The translations under genes were made by a program, and so were the position numbers. Under the pieces are notes generated by a model. That model saw only the letters and a program-made list of their open reading frames with translations. It searched no databases and had not been told where the DNA came from. Positions 1 to 8,164 of a stretch of DNA of 64,000 bases are shown one piece after another. Source of the DNA: Subtercola boreus (GTDB taxonomy: Bacteria > Actinomycetota > Actinomycetes > Actinomycetales > Microbacteriaceae); assembly GCF_003399645.1 (NCBI RefSeq), contig NZ_NBXD01000007.1:186001-250000 (forward strand). Reading direction: 5' to 3'. Numbering within the stretch: position 1 is the stretch's first letter; every line of letters starts with the position of its first letter.

Positions 1-1
1 T

Positions 2-1576
2 TACCAGCCCGGCCGGTTCAACAACATCCTCTACAACCCGAACGCCTCCTGCGGTTCGAGCCCCGTCTTCATCCAGAACCAGGCCACGGCCAACCTGTAC
101 ATCTACACGCCGTACCAGCCCAATGCCGCTGCCCTGGCGAATCTCGGTGGGCAGGGCGACGGATGTTCGGCCTACGGCAACCGCAATTTCTGGGTCTACT
201 ACAACACCTGGTTCGGCGATCCGCTCGCGGGAGGGCTGCGCAACGCCTCGTTCGAGGGCGGCGACGCCTACTGGGGCGAAGGCAACGGGTTCGTGAACCA
301 CGTGGCCTACCGCGACCCGGGTGTGGCCAAGAGCGGTTCGTGGTACTTCGCCACGAACACCCCGGTCGCCGGCCGCTCGATCTCGCAGGATGTTGCCCAG
401 ACGACGAAGGTCGGCGACCAGCTCTCCGCCTCGGTCTGGGTGCGCTCCGAGAGCGGCAGACCCTTCGTCGGCAGTCTCGCCGTGTGGGGGCTCGGCGGCA
501 TCACCGAGCAGGCCGCCACCCCGTTCACCGCGAACGGCACGTGGCAGCAGATCAGTGTGACGCTTCCGCTGCGGGCATCCGCACACGACAGCGTGCGGTT
601 GGAGCTCTACGAGCTCTCGACCGACGGCACCCTCTTCGTCGACGCGGCGAGCCTCCGGTTCGGCCAGGCACCGCCCCTGCAGAACCAGCTCGTCGTGCCC
701 TCGTTCGAAGGCGCCCTCGGCCCCTGGGGTCCGGGCAACGGGTTCGTCAACCGCACGGTCTACAACAACGCGCAGAACGCGCACTCCGGCAGCTGGTACG
801 CAGCGATGAACACGGATGTCGCGGGGCGCTCCCTCGCCCAGGTGATCGATGTGACACCGGCGGCGGGCGACGAGTACTCCCTCTCGATCTGGCTCCGAAC
901 GGAAGACCCCGATCCCTCGCGCAAGATGTCGGGTCGCCTCGTGCTGTGGGGCCTCGGCGGCGCCACGCCGGTGCAGAACGGCACGAATTTCACGGTCGGC
1001 GCAACCTGGACGAAGGTGACGGTGACCACCGATATGACCCAGAGCGGCATCACCCAGCTCAAACCCGAGATCTACATGACGTCGACCAGCAATACGCTGT
1101 GGGCCGACGACGGATCGCTTGGTAAGAACATCCTGCAGTCCGGGTCGTTCGAGGGCGGCACCTTCGCCGGCTGGGGTGCGGGCAACGGCACCATCAACCA
1201 GGCCGTGTACGACTCACGCACGGCCGGGGTGCAGGCGCACGACGGTAACTTCTTCGCCGCCACGAACACGAAGGTCGCGGGCAATTCCCTCGCCCAGACC
1301 CTCGTCGTGACGACCGTGGTGGGCGACGTCTACAGCGCGAGCGTGTGGGTGCGATCTTCCGACCCGTCAGCCAAGTTCACGGGCGTTCTCGCGCTCTGGG
1401 CGCTCGGCGGCCAGACCGAGAGTTCCCAAAAGGCCTTCACGGTGGGCAGCACCTGGACGAAGGTCGGAGTCGATCTGCCAATCACTCGCGCGGGTCATTC
1501 CTCGGTGAAGTTCGAACTCTACGAGCAGACAACCGAACCCGTTACGCTGTATGTCGATGAGGCCCAGGTCTTCTAG
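2..1576 (+). CDS. Secreted hemagglutinin-like protein with three carbohydrate-binding-like repeats (5' partial)
   Basis: The reading frame is open from the first base, so the N-terminus lies outside the window. The first ~75 residues contain the motif ATANLYIYTPYQPNAA and then CSAYGNRNFW. This is a cysteine-bearing segment typical of actinobacterial secreted proteins annotated as hemagglutinins or cell-wall hydrolase-associated proteins. Three tandem copies of a ~145-residue beta-sandwich-like domain follow (about 236-675, 677-1122 and 1124-1573). Each starts with a variant of SFEGG-x-W-G-x-GNG and contains VAGRSL/ISQ plus a late LYVD/LFVD motif, resembling CBM4/9-type modules. It is probably exported and binds glycan. 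Its place at the head of a glycan locus fits, but no catalytic domain is visible in this fragment. The stop is followed 26 nt later by the next gene. Confidence 0.8.
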   Translation, partial: YQPGRFNNILYNPNASCGSSPVFIQNQATANLYIYTPYQPNAAALANLGGQGDGCSAYGNRNFWVYYNTWFGDPLAGGLRNASFEGGDAYWGEGNGFVNHVAYRDPGVAKSGSWYFATNTPVAGRSISQDVAQTTKVGDQLSASVWVRSESGRPFVGSLAVWGLGGITEQAATPFTANGTWQQISVTLPLRASAHDSVRLELYELSTDGTLFVDAASLRFGQAPPLQNQLVVPSFEGALGPWGPGNGFVNRTVYNNAQNAHSGSWYAAMNTDVAGRSLAQVIDVTPAAGDEYSLSIWLRTEDPDPSRKMSGRLVLWGLGGATPVQNGTNFTVGATWTKVTVTTDMTQSGITQLKPEIYMTSTSNTLWADDGSLGKNILQSGSFEGGTFAGWGAGNGTINQAVYDSRTAGVQAHDGNFFAATNTKVAGNSLAQTLVVTTVVGDVYSASVWVRSSDPSAKFTGVLALWALGGQTESSQKAFTVGSTWTKVGVDLPITRAGHSSVKFELYEQTTEPVTLYVDEAQVF

Positions 1577-1602
1577 GCCCGAGAGAGACGCACACACTGA
1601 AG

Positions 1603-2370
1603 ATGCTGAACATCGTCATTCCCATGGCCGGAGCGGGAAGCAGGTTCGCTGCGGCGGGCTTCGTCGATCCCAAGCCGCTGATCCGCGTGCGCGGGGTCGA
1701 GATGATCCGCGTCGTCATAGACAACCTGGCCCCGTCGTCCGAGCACAGGTTCATCTTCATCTGCCAGCGCGAGCACGTCGCCGCCTATGATCTCGAGGCC
1801 AAGCTCACCGCCTGGGCCCCCGGCTCGGTCGTGCTGAGCGTCGACGGTCTGACCGCGGGTGCCGCAGCCACCGTGCTCGTCGCCCGTGAGCTCATCGACA
1901 CCGACGACCAGCTGATGATCGCGAACAGCGACCAGTACGTGACGGTCGACATCGACGCCTACCTGGCGAAGATCGACGAGGAACACCTCGACGGGCTCAT
2001 CATGACGATGACGGCGGATGATCCCAAGTGGTCGTTCGTCGGGCTGGGCGAGGGCGGGCAGGTCACCAGCGTGGTCGAGAAGGTAGTCATCTCCGACGAG
2101 GCCACCGTGGGCATCTACAACTTCGCCCGCGGGTCGGACTTCGTACGCGCCGCGCAAGCGATGATCGAGCGCGACGAGCGGTCGAAGGGCGAGTTCTACG
2201 TCGCCCCCGCGTACAACGACCTGATTGCCGAGGGCGCCCGCATCGGTATCGACAACATCGGCTCCGAGGCCGATGGTATGTACGGACTCGGCATCCCCGC
2301 CGACCTCGAGCTGTTCGAGAGCCTGCCCGTGAGCGACGCGATCCTGCTGAAGACGCATGCGGGTTCTTAG
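1603..2370 (+). CDS. Nucleotidyltransferase, NDP-sugar pyrophosphorylase-like (capsule/LPS type)
   Basis: A 255-residue Rossmann-like nucleotidyltransferase. The N-terminal nucleotide-binding loop is VIPMAGAGSRF followed by DPKPLI at residues ~22-27. The metal-binding acid region is N-S-D at residues 108-110. Proteins of this type in capsule clusters activate a phosphorylated sugar or polyol with an NTP in the cytoplasm. The substrate cannot be read from sequence. The ATG start directly opens the conserved MAGAGSRF motif. Its 3' end overlaps the next gene by 14 bp, so the five genes 1603-4672 are probably one transcript. Confidence 0.85.
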   Translation: MLNIVIPMAGAGSRFAAAGFVDPKPLIRVRGVEMIRVVIDNLAPSSEHRFIFICQREHVAAYDLEAKLTAWAPGSVVLSVDGLTAGAAATVLVARELIDTDDQLMIANSDQYVTVDIDAYLAKIDEEHLDGLIMTMTADDPKWSFVGLGEGGQVTSVVEKVVISDEATVGIYNFARGSDFVRAAQAMIERDERSKGEFYVAPAYNDLIAEGARIGIDNIGSEADGMYGLGIPADLELFESLPVSDAILLKTHAGS

Positions 2371-2977
2371 TCACCGCGGTCACTGGCTCGAACAGGGGGA
2401 GAAGAACACCCTCGCCGCGTTCGAGCGATCCTTCGCCGGCGGTTTCGGCACCGAGACCGACCTCCGCGATGTGCTGGGCTCGATCGTCATCTCGCACGAC
2501 ATGCCCTCGGGTGCAGAGATGACCGCGGCGGAGTTCCTCGCTCTCGAGGGTGCTGCCGCGCTGCCGCTCGCCCTGAACATCAAGGCCGACGGGCAGGCCG
2601 TGGCCGTTCGCGACCTGATCGAGAAGGCCGGCGCCTCCCAGGCCTTCGTGTTCGACATGGCTGTGCCCGACACCCTGGCCTACTTCGCGGCGGGCGTACC
2701 GGTGTACACCCGCATGTCGGAGGTCGAGCAGCAGCCGGCCTGGCTCTCCCGTTCGGCGGGCGTCTGGCTCGACGCCTTCGAGGGCACCTGGTACGACCGT
2801 GACCTGGTCGAGAAGCTGCTCGACTCCGTCTCGGTGTGCGTCGTGTCGCCAGAACTGCACGGGCGCCCGCACCCCGAGACGTGGGAGCTGCTGGCGCCCC
2901 TGGCCGGGCATCCGCAGCTCTCGATCTGCACCGACCTGCCGCTTCATGCGGCGACCTTTTTTGGAGTGAACCCGTGA
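2357..2977 (+). CDS. Glycerophosphodiester phosphodiesterase-like protein of a polysaccharide locus
   Basis: A 206-residue TIM-barrel-like protein. SHRGHW (residues ~5-10), KNTLAAFE, FGTETD and ISHD match the HRG, N-T-x-A-F, E-x-D and H-D catalytic/metal signatures of the GDPD family. It is shorter than typical GDPDs (~240-300), and the usual E-x-K after the first strands reads LNIKADG, so the acid is replaced. Family members act on glycerophosphodiesters; here, between nucleotidyltransferases and a phosphatase, it may process a phosphodiester-linked glycan substituent (inference). It overlaps the gene before by 14 bp and the HAD gene after by the 4-base GTGA. Confidence 0.75.
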   Translation: MRVLSHRGHWLEQGEKNTLAAFERSFAGGFGTETDLRDVLGSIVISHDMPSGAEMTAAEFLALEGAAALPLALNIKADGQAVAVRDLIEKAGASQAFVFDMAVPDTLAYFAAGVPVYTRMSEVEQQPAWLSRSAGVWLDAFEGTWYDRDLVEKLLDSVSVCVVSPELHGRPHPETWELLAPLAGHPQLSICTDLPLHAATFFGVNP

Positions 2978-3627
2978 GTGAGATCAAGGCCGTCGTCTTC
3001 GACATGGACGGCGTACTCGTCGACGCCAAGGAGTGGCACTACGAGGCGCTGAACCTCGCCCTCGGGCTGTTCGGCTACACCATCCAGCGCACCGAGCACG
3101 TCGAGACCTTCGACGGCCTGCCCACCAAGCGCAAGCTCGAGATCCTCACCGCAGAGCGCGGGCTGCCCGCGGGCCTTCACCGTTTCATCAACGAGATGAA
3201 GCAGTCGTACACGATGGAGATGATCCACACCCGGTGTCGGCCGACCTTCGCCCACCAGTTCGCTCTGGCGCACCTCAAGCGCGAGGGCATGCTGATCGGC
3301 GTCGCATCGAACTCGATCCGCGAGAGCGTCGAGCTGATGATGCAGAAGACTGCCCTGTCGCAGTACCTCGACGTGCTGCTCGGAGCCACCGATGTGAAGC
3401 TGCCGAAGCCCGACCCCGACATCTACCTCGAGGCGGTAAGCCGGCTCGGCCTCACGTCGGCGGAGGTGCTCGTCGTCGAAGACAACCAGAACGGTATCGC
3501 TGCTGCGAAGGCTGCGGGATGCCACGTGCTCGAGGTCGAGGACACCCACGAGGTGAACCTCGAGAACATCCACAAGCGCATTGCAGAGATCGAAGCCGGG
3601 ATCGAGACCGAGGGAGTGCACGCATGA
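2974..3627 (+). CDS. HAD-superfamily hydrolase, probable sugar/polyol phosphatase
   Basis: A 217-residue HAD hydrolase with all core motifs: VFDMDGVLVD (motif I, residues ~7-16, two catalytic Asp), VASNS (motif II, ~110-114), a lysine in KLPKPDPD (motif III) and VVEDNQNG (motif IV, ~168). An insert between motifs I and II matches the cap of beta-phosphoglucomutase-like members. It probably dephosphorylates a small sugar or polyol phosphate. The start is GTG at 2974, overlapping the previous TGA. Longer upstream in-frame starts would run deep into the previous gene and lack similarity. The stop overlaps the next ATG (ATGA). Confidence 0.85.
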   Translation: MSEIKAVVFDMDGVLVDAKEWHYEALNLALGLFGYTIQRTEHVETFDGLPTKRKLEILTAERGLPAGLHRFINEMKQSYTMEMIHTRCRPTFAHQFALAHLKREGMLIGVASNSIRESVELMMQKTALSQYLDVLLGATDVKLPKPDPDIYLEAVSRLGLTSAEVLVVEDNQNGIAAAKAAGCHVLEVEDTHEVNLENIHKRIAEIEAGIETEGVHA

Positions 3628-4355
3628 AGGTCCTGATCCTCGCCGCCGGGCGGCGCGACCCGAACGTCACCGACTCCTACCCTGTCTGGCTCGCCGAGTT
3701 CGGCAGGCAGCCCCTGATCGAGAGCCTGCTCGAGCGCATGAAGTCGCTCGGCAACCCCTCCCTGCACGTCGCTCTGCGCTCGAGCGAACTGAGCAAGTTC
3801 CACCTCGACAACATCATCAGGCTGATCGACAACGAGGCCAAGATCATCCGGGTCGAGAACGACACGTTCGGCGCGACCTGCACCGCGCTGCTGGCGATCG
3901 ACCACATCGACGGCGACGAAGAGCTGCTCATCGTGAACGGCGACGAGCTGGTCGACGTTCCGCTCGGTCCGGTGCTCGACGGGTTCCGCGCCGCGGGCTA
4001 CGCGGCGGGTACGCTCACCTTTCCGTCGGTGCATCCGCGGTATTCCTACGTGCGTCTCGACAGCGACGGAATGGTCATCGAGGCCGCCGAGAAGCGTCCG
4101 ATCAGCCGCCACGCGACCGCGGGCGTCTACTGGTTCGAGCACGGCAGCGACTTCGTGGCCGCGGCGAAGAACCAGATCCGCAATCGCGATGCGGTCGAGG
4201 GCCTGTACTACATCTGCCCCTCGCTGAACGATCTGATCCTGCGCGGACTGCCGGTCGGGTCGTTCGCGTTCGCAGCGCGCGACTACCACCCGCTGAAGAC
4301 CGAACGCCAGGTCGACAGCTACAGCAACTCACTCGAGAGGCCGGCAGGCGAATGA
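3624..4355 (+). CDS. Second nucleotidyltransferase, atypical signature loop
   Basis: A 243-residue protein beginning MKVLILAAGRRDPN, the nucleotide-binding strand-loop of sugar-nucleotidyltransferases. The usual G-x-G-T-R-x-x-P-x-T stretch is replaced by RRDPNVTDSYPVW. VNGDEL (residues ~104-109) supplies the metal-binding Asp. The fold is clear; substrate and nucleotide are unknown. It is not closely related to the 1603 enzyme, so the module holds two different activating enzymes. The ATG overlaps the HAD gene stop, and its own TGA overlaps the cupin start. Confidence 0.8.
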   Translation: MKVLILAAGRRDPNVTDSYPVWLAEFGRQPLIESLLERMKSLGNPSLHVALRSSELSKFHLDNIIRLIDNEAKIIRVENDTFGATCTALLAIDHIDGDEELLIVNGDELVDVPLGPVLDGFRAAGYAAGTLTFPSVHPRYSYVRLDSDGMVIEAAEKRPISRHATAGVYWFEHGSDFVAAAKNQIRNRDAVEGLYYICPSLNDLILRGLPVGSFAFAARDYHPLKTERQVDSYSNSLERPAGE

Positions 4356-4672
4356 AGCACTCACGTTTGGAAGACATGACCGGCGGATGGTTCGTCGGCG
4401 GGTTCACGCCCACCGCGCTGTCGACCCAGAACGCCGAGGTCGCGGTGAAGTCGTACACGGCCGGAACCTACGAGGCCAAGCACCTGCACAGGGTGGCGAC
4501 CGAGGTGACCCTCGTGCTGTCGGGGCGGGTGCGGATGGCCGGGGCGGAGTTCGGCGCGGGCGACATCATCGTGCTGGAGCCCGGGGAGGCGACCGACTTC
4601 GAAGCGCTGACGGATGCGGTGAACGTCGTGGTGAAGACGCCGGGGGCGCTCGGGGACAAGTACCTGGTCTGA
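4352..4672 (+). CDS. Small single-domain cupin
   Basis: A 106-residue double-stranded beta-helix protein. Cupin motif 1 is seen as KHLHRVATE with H44 and H46, and motif 2 surrounds FGAGDIIVLEPGEATDF. One of the usual motif 2 histidines is not obvious, so metal binding may be incomplete. Stand-alone cupins in glycan clusters can be sugar epimerases/isomerases or binding proteins; which applies cannot be decided here. It is the last gene of the coupled plus-strand module, with an ATGA overlap upstream and a convergent neighbour 57 bp downstream. Confidence 0.75.
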   Translation: MKHSRLEDMTGGWFVGGFTPTALSTQNAEVAVKSYTAGTYEAKHLHRVATEVTLVLSGRVRMAGAEFGAGDIIVLEPGEATDFEALTDAVNVVVKTPGALGDKYLV

Positions 4673-4729
4673 GCAGAAGCCCGGCGCCACGGCCCGGCAT
4701 CGGCTCGGCACCTCGGTCCTGTCCGGCGC

Positions 4730-5911
4730 TCAGCGCGGGTCGAAGCCGCGGTTGGCGGCGAGGAACGTGCGGGTCAGGTCAGCGAGGGACTCGCCGCGCG
4801 TGACACGGGACTCGCCGGCGATGAACGCGGCCAGCACCCGGGCGATGTCGCCGGGGTCGCGTGGGTCGACGTACAGGGCGGGGTTCAGGTTGACCTCGCC
4901 GAGCGATGACCCGCTCGACGAGATGCACGGAGTGCCGAACGACTGGGCCTCGAGGATGGGGAGCCCGAGCCCTTCGTAGAGAGACGGGAAGAGCAGAACG
5001 TCAGAGCTCTGATAGAGCGCAGTGAGCAGATCATCGGGAGCGTTCTCGTGCCACGTCACCGTGGCTCCGCCCGACGCGAGCTGCTTCAGGAACTGCTTCG
5101 GTGAGAGCTCGGGGGGCAACCGGTTGCTGCCGACGATGTCGATCACGAGCGGCATGCGCGCACTGACCTCGGCCAGCGCCTTCGACACTTGGGCAATGTT
5201 CTTGCGCGGGTCGAGCACGTTGACGAGCAGCACACGGGTGACGTCGGTTCGGTCATCCGGAGCCGCGGGCGGTGCGCCGGCATCCGGAGACGTCTCGCCC
5301 TGCTCAGCCAGGTACCGATCGACGTCGAACGGGATGTCGACCACCACACTCGCCACGTCGTCGGGGGTGTAGTAGCGCAGAAAGTCGGAGCGCGTGCTCT
5401 GGCTGATGCAGAGAATGGTCTCGACGCTGTCGAGAAAGAACTGGAACCCGCGGTGGTGCGAGTGGGCGAACCCGGCGGCTACCCAGTTCGGTGTTCCGAA
5501 GTCGAGGGCCTGCGCGGCGAGGAGGTTCGGCACGAGGTCGTAGACCACCCCGTGCGTGAAGCGCAGGTGCGGCATCAGCTGGTCGCAGAGCCACGGGTTG
5601 GTCAGCATCGACACGTCGTACCCCGCGGTGTCGATGCGCAGCTCGAGCGCCTCCGCCAAGTCGAGCACGCCGGTGCGGGCCGTCTTCTCGCCGTGCCGCG
5701 TCGTGATCGCGGCGAGGGTCTCGTCGGCGGCCGGGCCGGAGACCCGGTGCAGGTGCCCGGCCGAGACGACGCCGAGGTCGACCGTGTAGCCGCGGGTGAG
5801 AAGTCTCTGCCAGTAGTCCGCGATCACCCGCCGCACGCCTACGTGCTCCACGGCGAAGCGCGGCTCGACGACAAGCAGTGCGCGCCGCGGGTCGGTGCCC
5901 TGCTCAGCCAC
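4730..5911 (-). CDS. Glycosyltransferase, GT4/GT1-type (GT-B fold)
   Basis: A 393-residue retaining GT-B glycosyltransferase. The C-terminal half has the nucleotide-sugar-binding E-x7-E motif in LYEGLGLPILEAQSFGTP (first Glu near residue 312), preceded by a VNVLDPRKN lysine motif. It acts at the cytoplasmic membrane face, adding a sugar to a lipid-linked acceptor. The GTG start at 5911 was chosen because it shares 8 bases with the upstream stop and places the conserved start of the domain (RRALLVVEPRF) near the N-terminus; a longer reading lies inside the upstream gene. It is the terminal gene of the minus-strand operon. Confidence 0.85.
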   Translation of the reverse strand: MAEQGTDPRRALLVVEPRFAVEHVGVRRVIADYWQRLLTRGYTVDLGVVSAGHLHRVSGPAADETLAAITTRHGEKTARTGVLDLAEALELRIDTAGYDVSMLTNPWLCDQLMPHLRFTHGVVYDLVPNLLAAQALDFGTPNWVAAGFAHSHHRGFQFFLDSVETILCISQSTRSDFLRYYTPDDVASVVVDIPFDVDRYLAEQGETSPDAGAPPAAPDDRTDVTRVLLVNVLDPRKNIAQVSKALAEVSARMPLVIDIVGSNRLPPELSPKQFLKQLASGGATVTWHENAPDDLLTALYQSSDVLLFPSLYEGLGLPILEAQSFGTPCISSSGSSLGEVNLNPALYVDPRDPGDIARVLAAFIAGESRVTRGESLADLTRTFLAANRGFDPR

Positions 5912-7913
5912 GGGCCTCCTTGATCGAGAGCGTACGGATGCCGACACCCAGGCGCCGGACATCTCCTTCTCCGGTCTCCTCGTGGGGGGAGGTCGGGAAG
6001 GCGACCTCGAAGGTGAGGTCGACCCAGTCGCGGGTGAGCCTCGCCGCCGGAATGCGCACCGAGTGCCACCGGAATTCGCCCGAGGTCATGCTCCAGATGT
6101 CGAGCGGGATGCCGGCGATCTTCACGATGACGCGCTGCTCGCCGGTGCGGAGCGGGATGTACGCCTGCAGATCGCACGAGACGACCAGGGTCGCGCCCGG
6201 ACGCCTGGCCCGGATGGGGATGTGGATGGAGCAGGAGCGGCCCGACGACCATCGTCCCCAGTTCTCCGGCTCGCCCCAGCCCGAGAAGGTCGCGTCGGTA
6301 CGTGACACCTCGGCGCCCAGATCGAGGGTGAGCGGCAGCTCGGGGGTCGGTGTGTCGACATCGAGCCGCAGCGACCGCAGGGCGACGCCGTGCGGCATCC
6401 CGCTCGCCAGCTGCACGGCGAAGTTGCGCCCGTCGATGCCGATGTCTTCGGGAACGTCGAAGGTGAGCTCGGCAAGCGAAGCGCCGCTGCTCGAGTCGAC
6501 GGCTGCCAGAGGGGCGCGGCGACCGTTCACGAGCACCTCGGCCCACCCCGAACCGGCGCCGCCGGGGCCGGCGCTGAACCCCAGCGTCAGCGTCCATCGG
6601 CGATTGCCGCGACTCTCGGGCACCTCCGGGCGGATGACGAACTCGGGGGCGTGGTCGGCCGACCAGACCAGGCCCGCACCGCTTCGCGACCAGTAGTGCG
6701 GAAACGCGACGCCGCGCCGGGCGAAGACGGCGGGGTCGGTCGACTGCCCGAACGCCAACCCCGAGCCCGGCGCGTACCGCGGCCCGCGCTCGGTCGGCGA
6801 GACGTACGACGACTCGAACGGCAGGCGCTGGAAGACCGAGACCTGGTCGCCCCGGGTCAGGTCGGTGATCACCACGACGTTCTGGGAGAACCGTGGCACG
6901 ACGCCGGCGGCCTCGAGTCGCCGCGTGAGCTCGACGTCTTCGGCCTCGGCCCAGAACAGCAGTTCGTTGTAGGGCGTGGCGCGTAGAACGTCGACGCTGG
7001 CGATCAGCACGCCGCCGTTGATGTACATGGTCGGGGTGTAGTCGCCCACCTCGAGTTCGCCGAGGCTCCGCAGGTCCCAGGTTCCGGATGTCGCGACCCT
7101 CGACGGATACGTGAAACCGTCGCTCGTCAGCTGGGTCGGTACGAGCACGTCGACGTCGGGCCCGTACTCGCGGAGCGCGGTGAGGAAGTCGGAGCGCACC
7201 GAGTACCGGTCGTGCGCGAGCAGGATGAGATCGCCCCGGGCTTCGGCCACGAGCAGGTTCTTCTTGCGGGTGATCCACCCCAGGGTGCTGAATCTGGCAT
7301 CCTGTTCGACGAGTCGGATGTTGGCGAGCCGGGTGTCGATGTGGTCGGTGCTGCCGGCGGGGCCGCAGACCAGGATCTCGTAGTCGATCGTGTCGAGCCC
7401 GTCGATGGCCAGCACGCTGTCGACGAACCGGGTCAGGCGCTCGGGAAAGCGGCCGTCGACGATGAGCCCGAACGTGAAGAGGTCGAGCGAGCGCCGCCTG
7501 GCCGGTGCCGACAGCGTCAGCCCGATCACCTTCGACGGATGCCCGGGCCACTGCCGGGCGAAGAGCACCTCGACCGCACCGCCCGTGAACGCCCGGATCG
7601 CGTTCATCAGTTCGTGGGTGCCGAAGTAAGGGAACGGGGTGTACCTGAGCACGAGGGTGCCGCTGCCGTTCAGCAGATGCAGCAGCTCGTCGAGCACCTG
7701 CCGCCACTGCTTCACGTCGCCGAGGTCGTGCTCGACGTAGAAGACGCCGTCGAAGGTGCCGTGCAGGTCGGAGTCGACGCGGAAGTCACGGTTCAGGTCG
7801 ACGACGTCGCGTGAGGTGACGAATCCGGGAAGGGGAGCGGTCTCGCCGACCCAGTAGTTGAGGTGGGCGGTGTCGATGAACGAGAGCTCGTCGGGGCTGA
7901 GGAAGTCGGTCAC
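5904..7913 (-). CDS. Large glycosyltransferase: methyltransferase-like N-terminus, GT2 core, beta-rich C-terminus
   Basis: A 669-residue protein. Residues ~1-140 look like part of a class I methyltransferase (FDGVFYVEHDL followed by LLHLLNGSGTLVLR), though no clear SAM-binding glycine loop is seen. Residues ~145-385 are a GT2-like GT-A domain with LLAHDRY in place of the usual DxD and AEAEDVELTRRL as the EDxD-like acceptor motif. Residues ~400-669 are predicted beta-rich, perhaps carbohydrate-binding. The GTG start overlaps the stop of the coiled-coil gene upstream (GTGA). Probable role: glycan assembly or modification; donor unknown. Confidence 0.7.
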   Translation of the reverse strand: MTDFLSPDELSFIDTAHLNYWVGETAPLPGFVTSRDVVDLNRDFRVDSDLHGTFDGVFYVEHDLGDVKQWRQVLDELLHLLNGSGTLVLRYTPFPYFGTHELMNAIRAFTGGAVEVLFARQWPGHPSKVIGLTLSAPARRRSLDLFTFGLIVDGRFPERLTRFVDSVLAIDGLDTIDYEILVCGPAGSTDHIDTRLANIRLVEQDARFSTLGWITRKKNLLVAEARGDLILLAHDRYSVRSDFLTALREYGPDVDVLVPTQLTSDGFTYPSRVATSGTWDLRSLGELEVGDYTPTMYINGGVLIASVDVLRATPYNELLFWAEAEDVELTRRLEAAGVVPRFSQNVVVITDLTRGDQVSVFQRLPFESSYVSPTERGPRYAPGSGLAFGQSTDPAVFARRGVAFPHYWSRSGAGLVWSADHAPEFVIRPEVPESRGNRRWTLTLGFSAGPGGAGSGWAEVLVNGRRAPLAAVDSSSGASLAELTFDVPEDIGIDGRNFAVQLASGMPHGVALRSLRLDVDTPTPELPLTLDLGAEVSRTDATFSGWGEPENWGRWSSGRSCSIHIPIRARRPGATLVVSCDLQAYIPLRTGEQRVIVKIAGIPLDIWSMTSGEFRWHSVRIPAARLTRDWVDLTFEVAFPTSPHEETGEGDVRRLGVGIRTLSIKEARG

Positions 7914-8164
7914 TCTGCGTGCTCCTCTGCGGCGGGTGTTTCGGGCGCCACCGGCGTCTCGGAGCTTTCGAGGCGCCCGCGGCGGCTGAGGGCGTCGAGG
8001 ATGCCCGACAGCTCCCGGTTGCGGAGCTCCAGCACCGCGAAGCGGCGGCGCAGCTCGGCGAGGGCCGCCTCGGCCGCCACCGCGCGCCTGTGCTCCCGCT
8101 GCAGTGCGGTATCGTCCGAAAGCCCGTGGGCCTTCGCGGCCGGGGAACCCGTCGGGTCAGTCAT
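7910..8164 (-). CDS. Small stand-alone coiled-coil protein in a glycosyltransferase operon
   Basis: An 84-residue hydrophilic protein. Residues ~20-65 form a heptad-like helix rich in Ala/Glu/Arg/Leu (AEAALAELRRRFAVLELRNR). There is no signal peptide or membrane segment. The ATG at 8164 shares an 8-base overlap with the upstream gene's stop, and the TGA overlaps the downstream GTG, so translation is coupled on both sides. Function is not recognised. The helix resembles coiled-coils fused to the glycosyltransferases next door (8157, 11526), so it may be a detached scaffold or chain-length element (inference). Confidence 0.65.
   Translation of the reverse strand: MTDPTGSPAAKAHGLSDDTALQREHRRAVAAEAALAELRRRFAVLELRNRELSGILDALSRRGRLESSETPVAPETPAAEEHAE

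Noticed and set aside
1573-2358. 261-codon minus-strand frame
   Set aside because: Opposite strand of the nucleotidyltransferase; Asp/Arg/His-rich shadow.
5839-7707. 622-codon minus-strand frame
   Set aside because: Same-strand alternate frame of the glycosyltransferase at 5904; Arg/Ala/Pro-rich, no homology.
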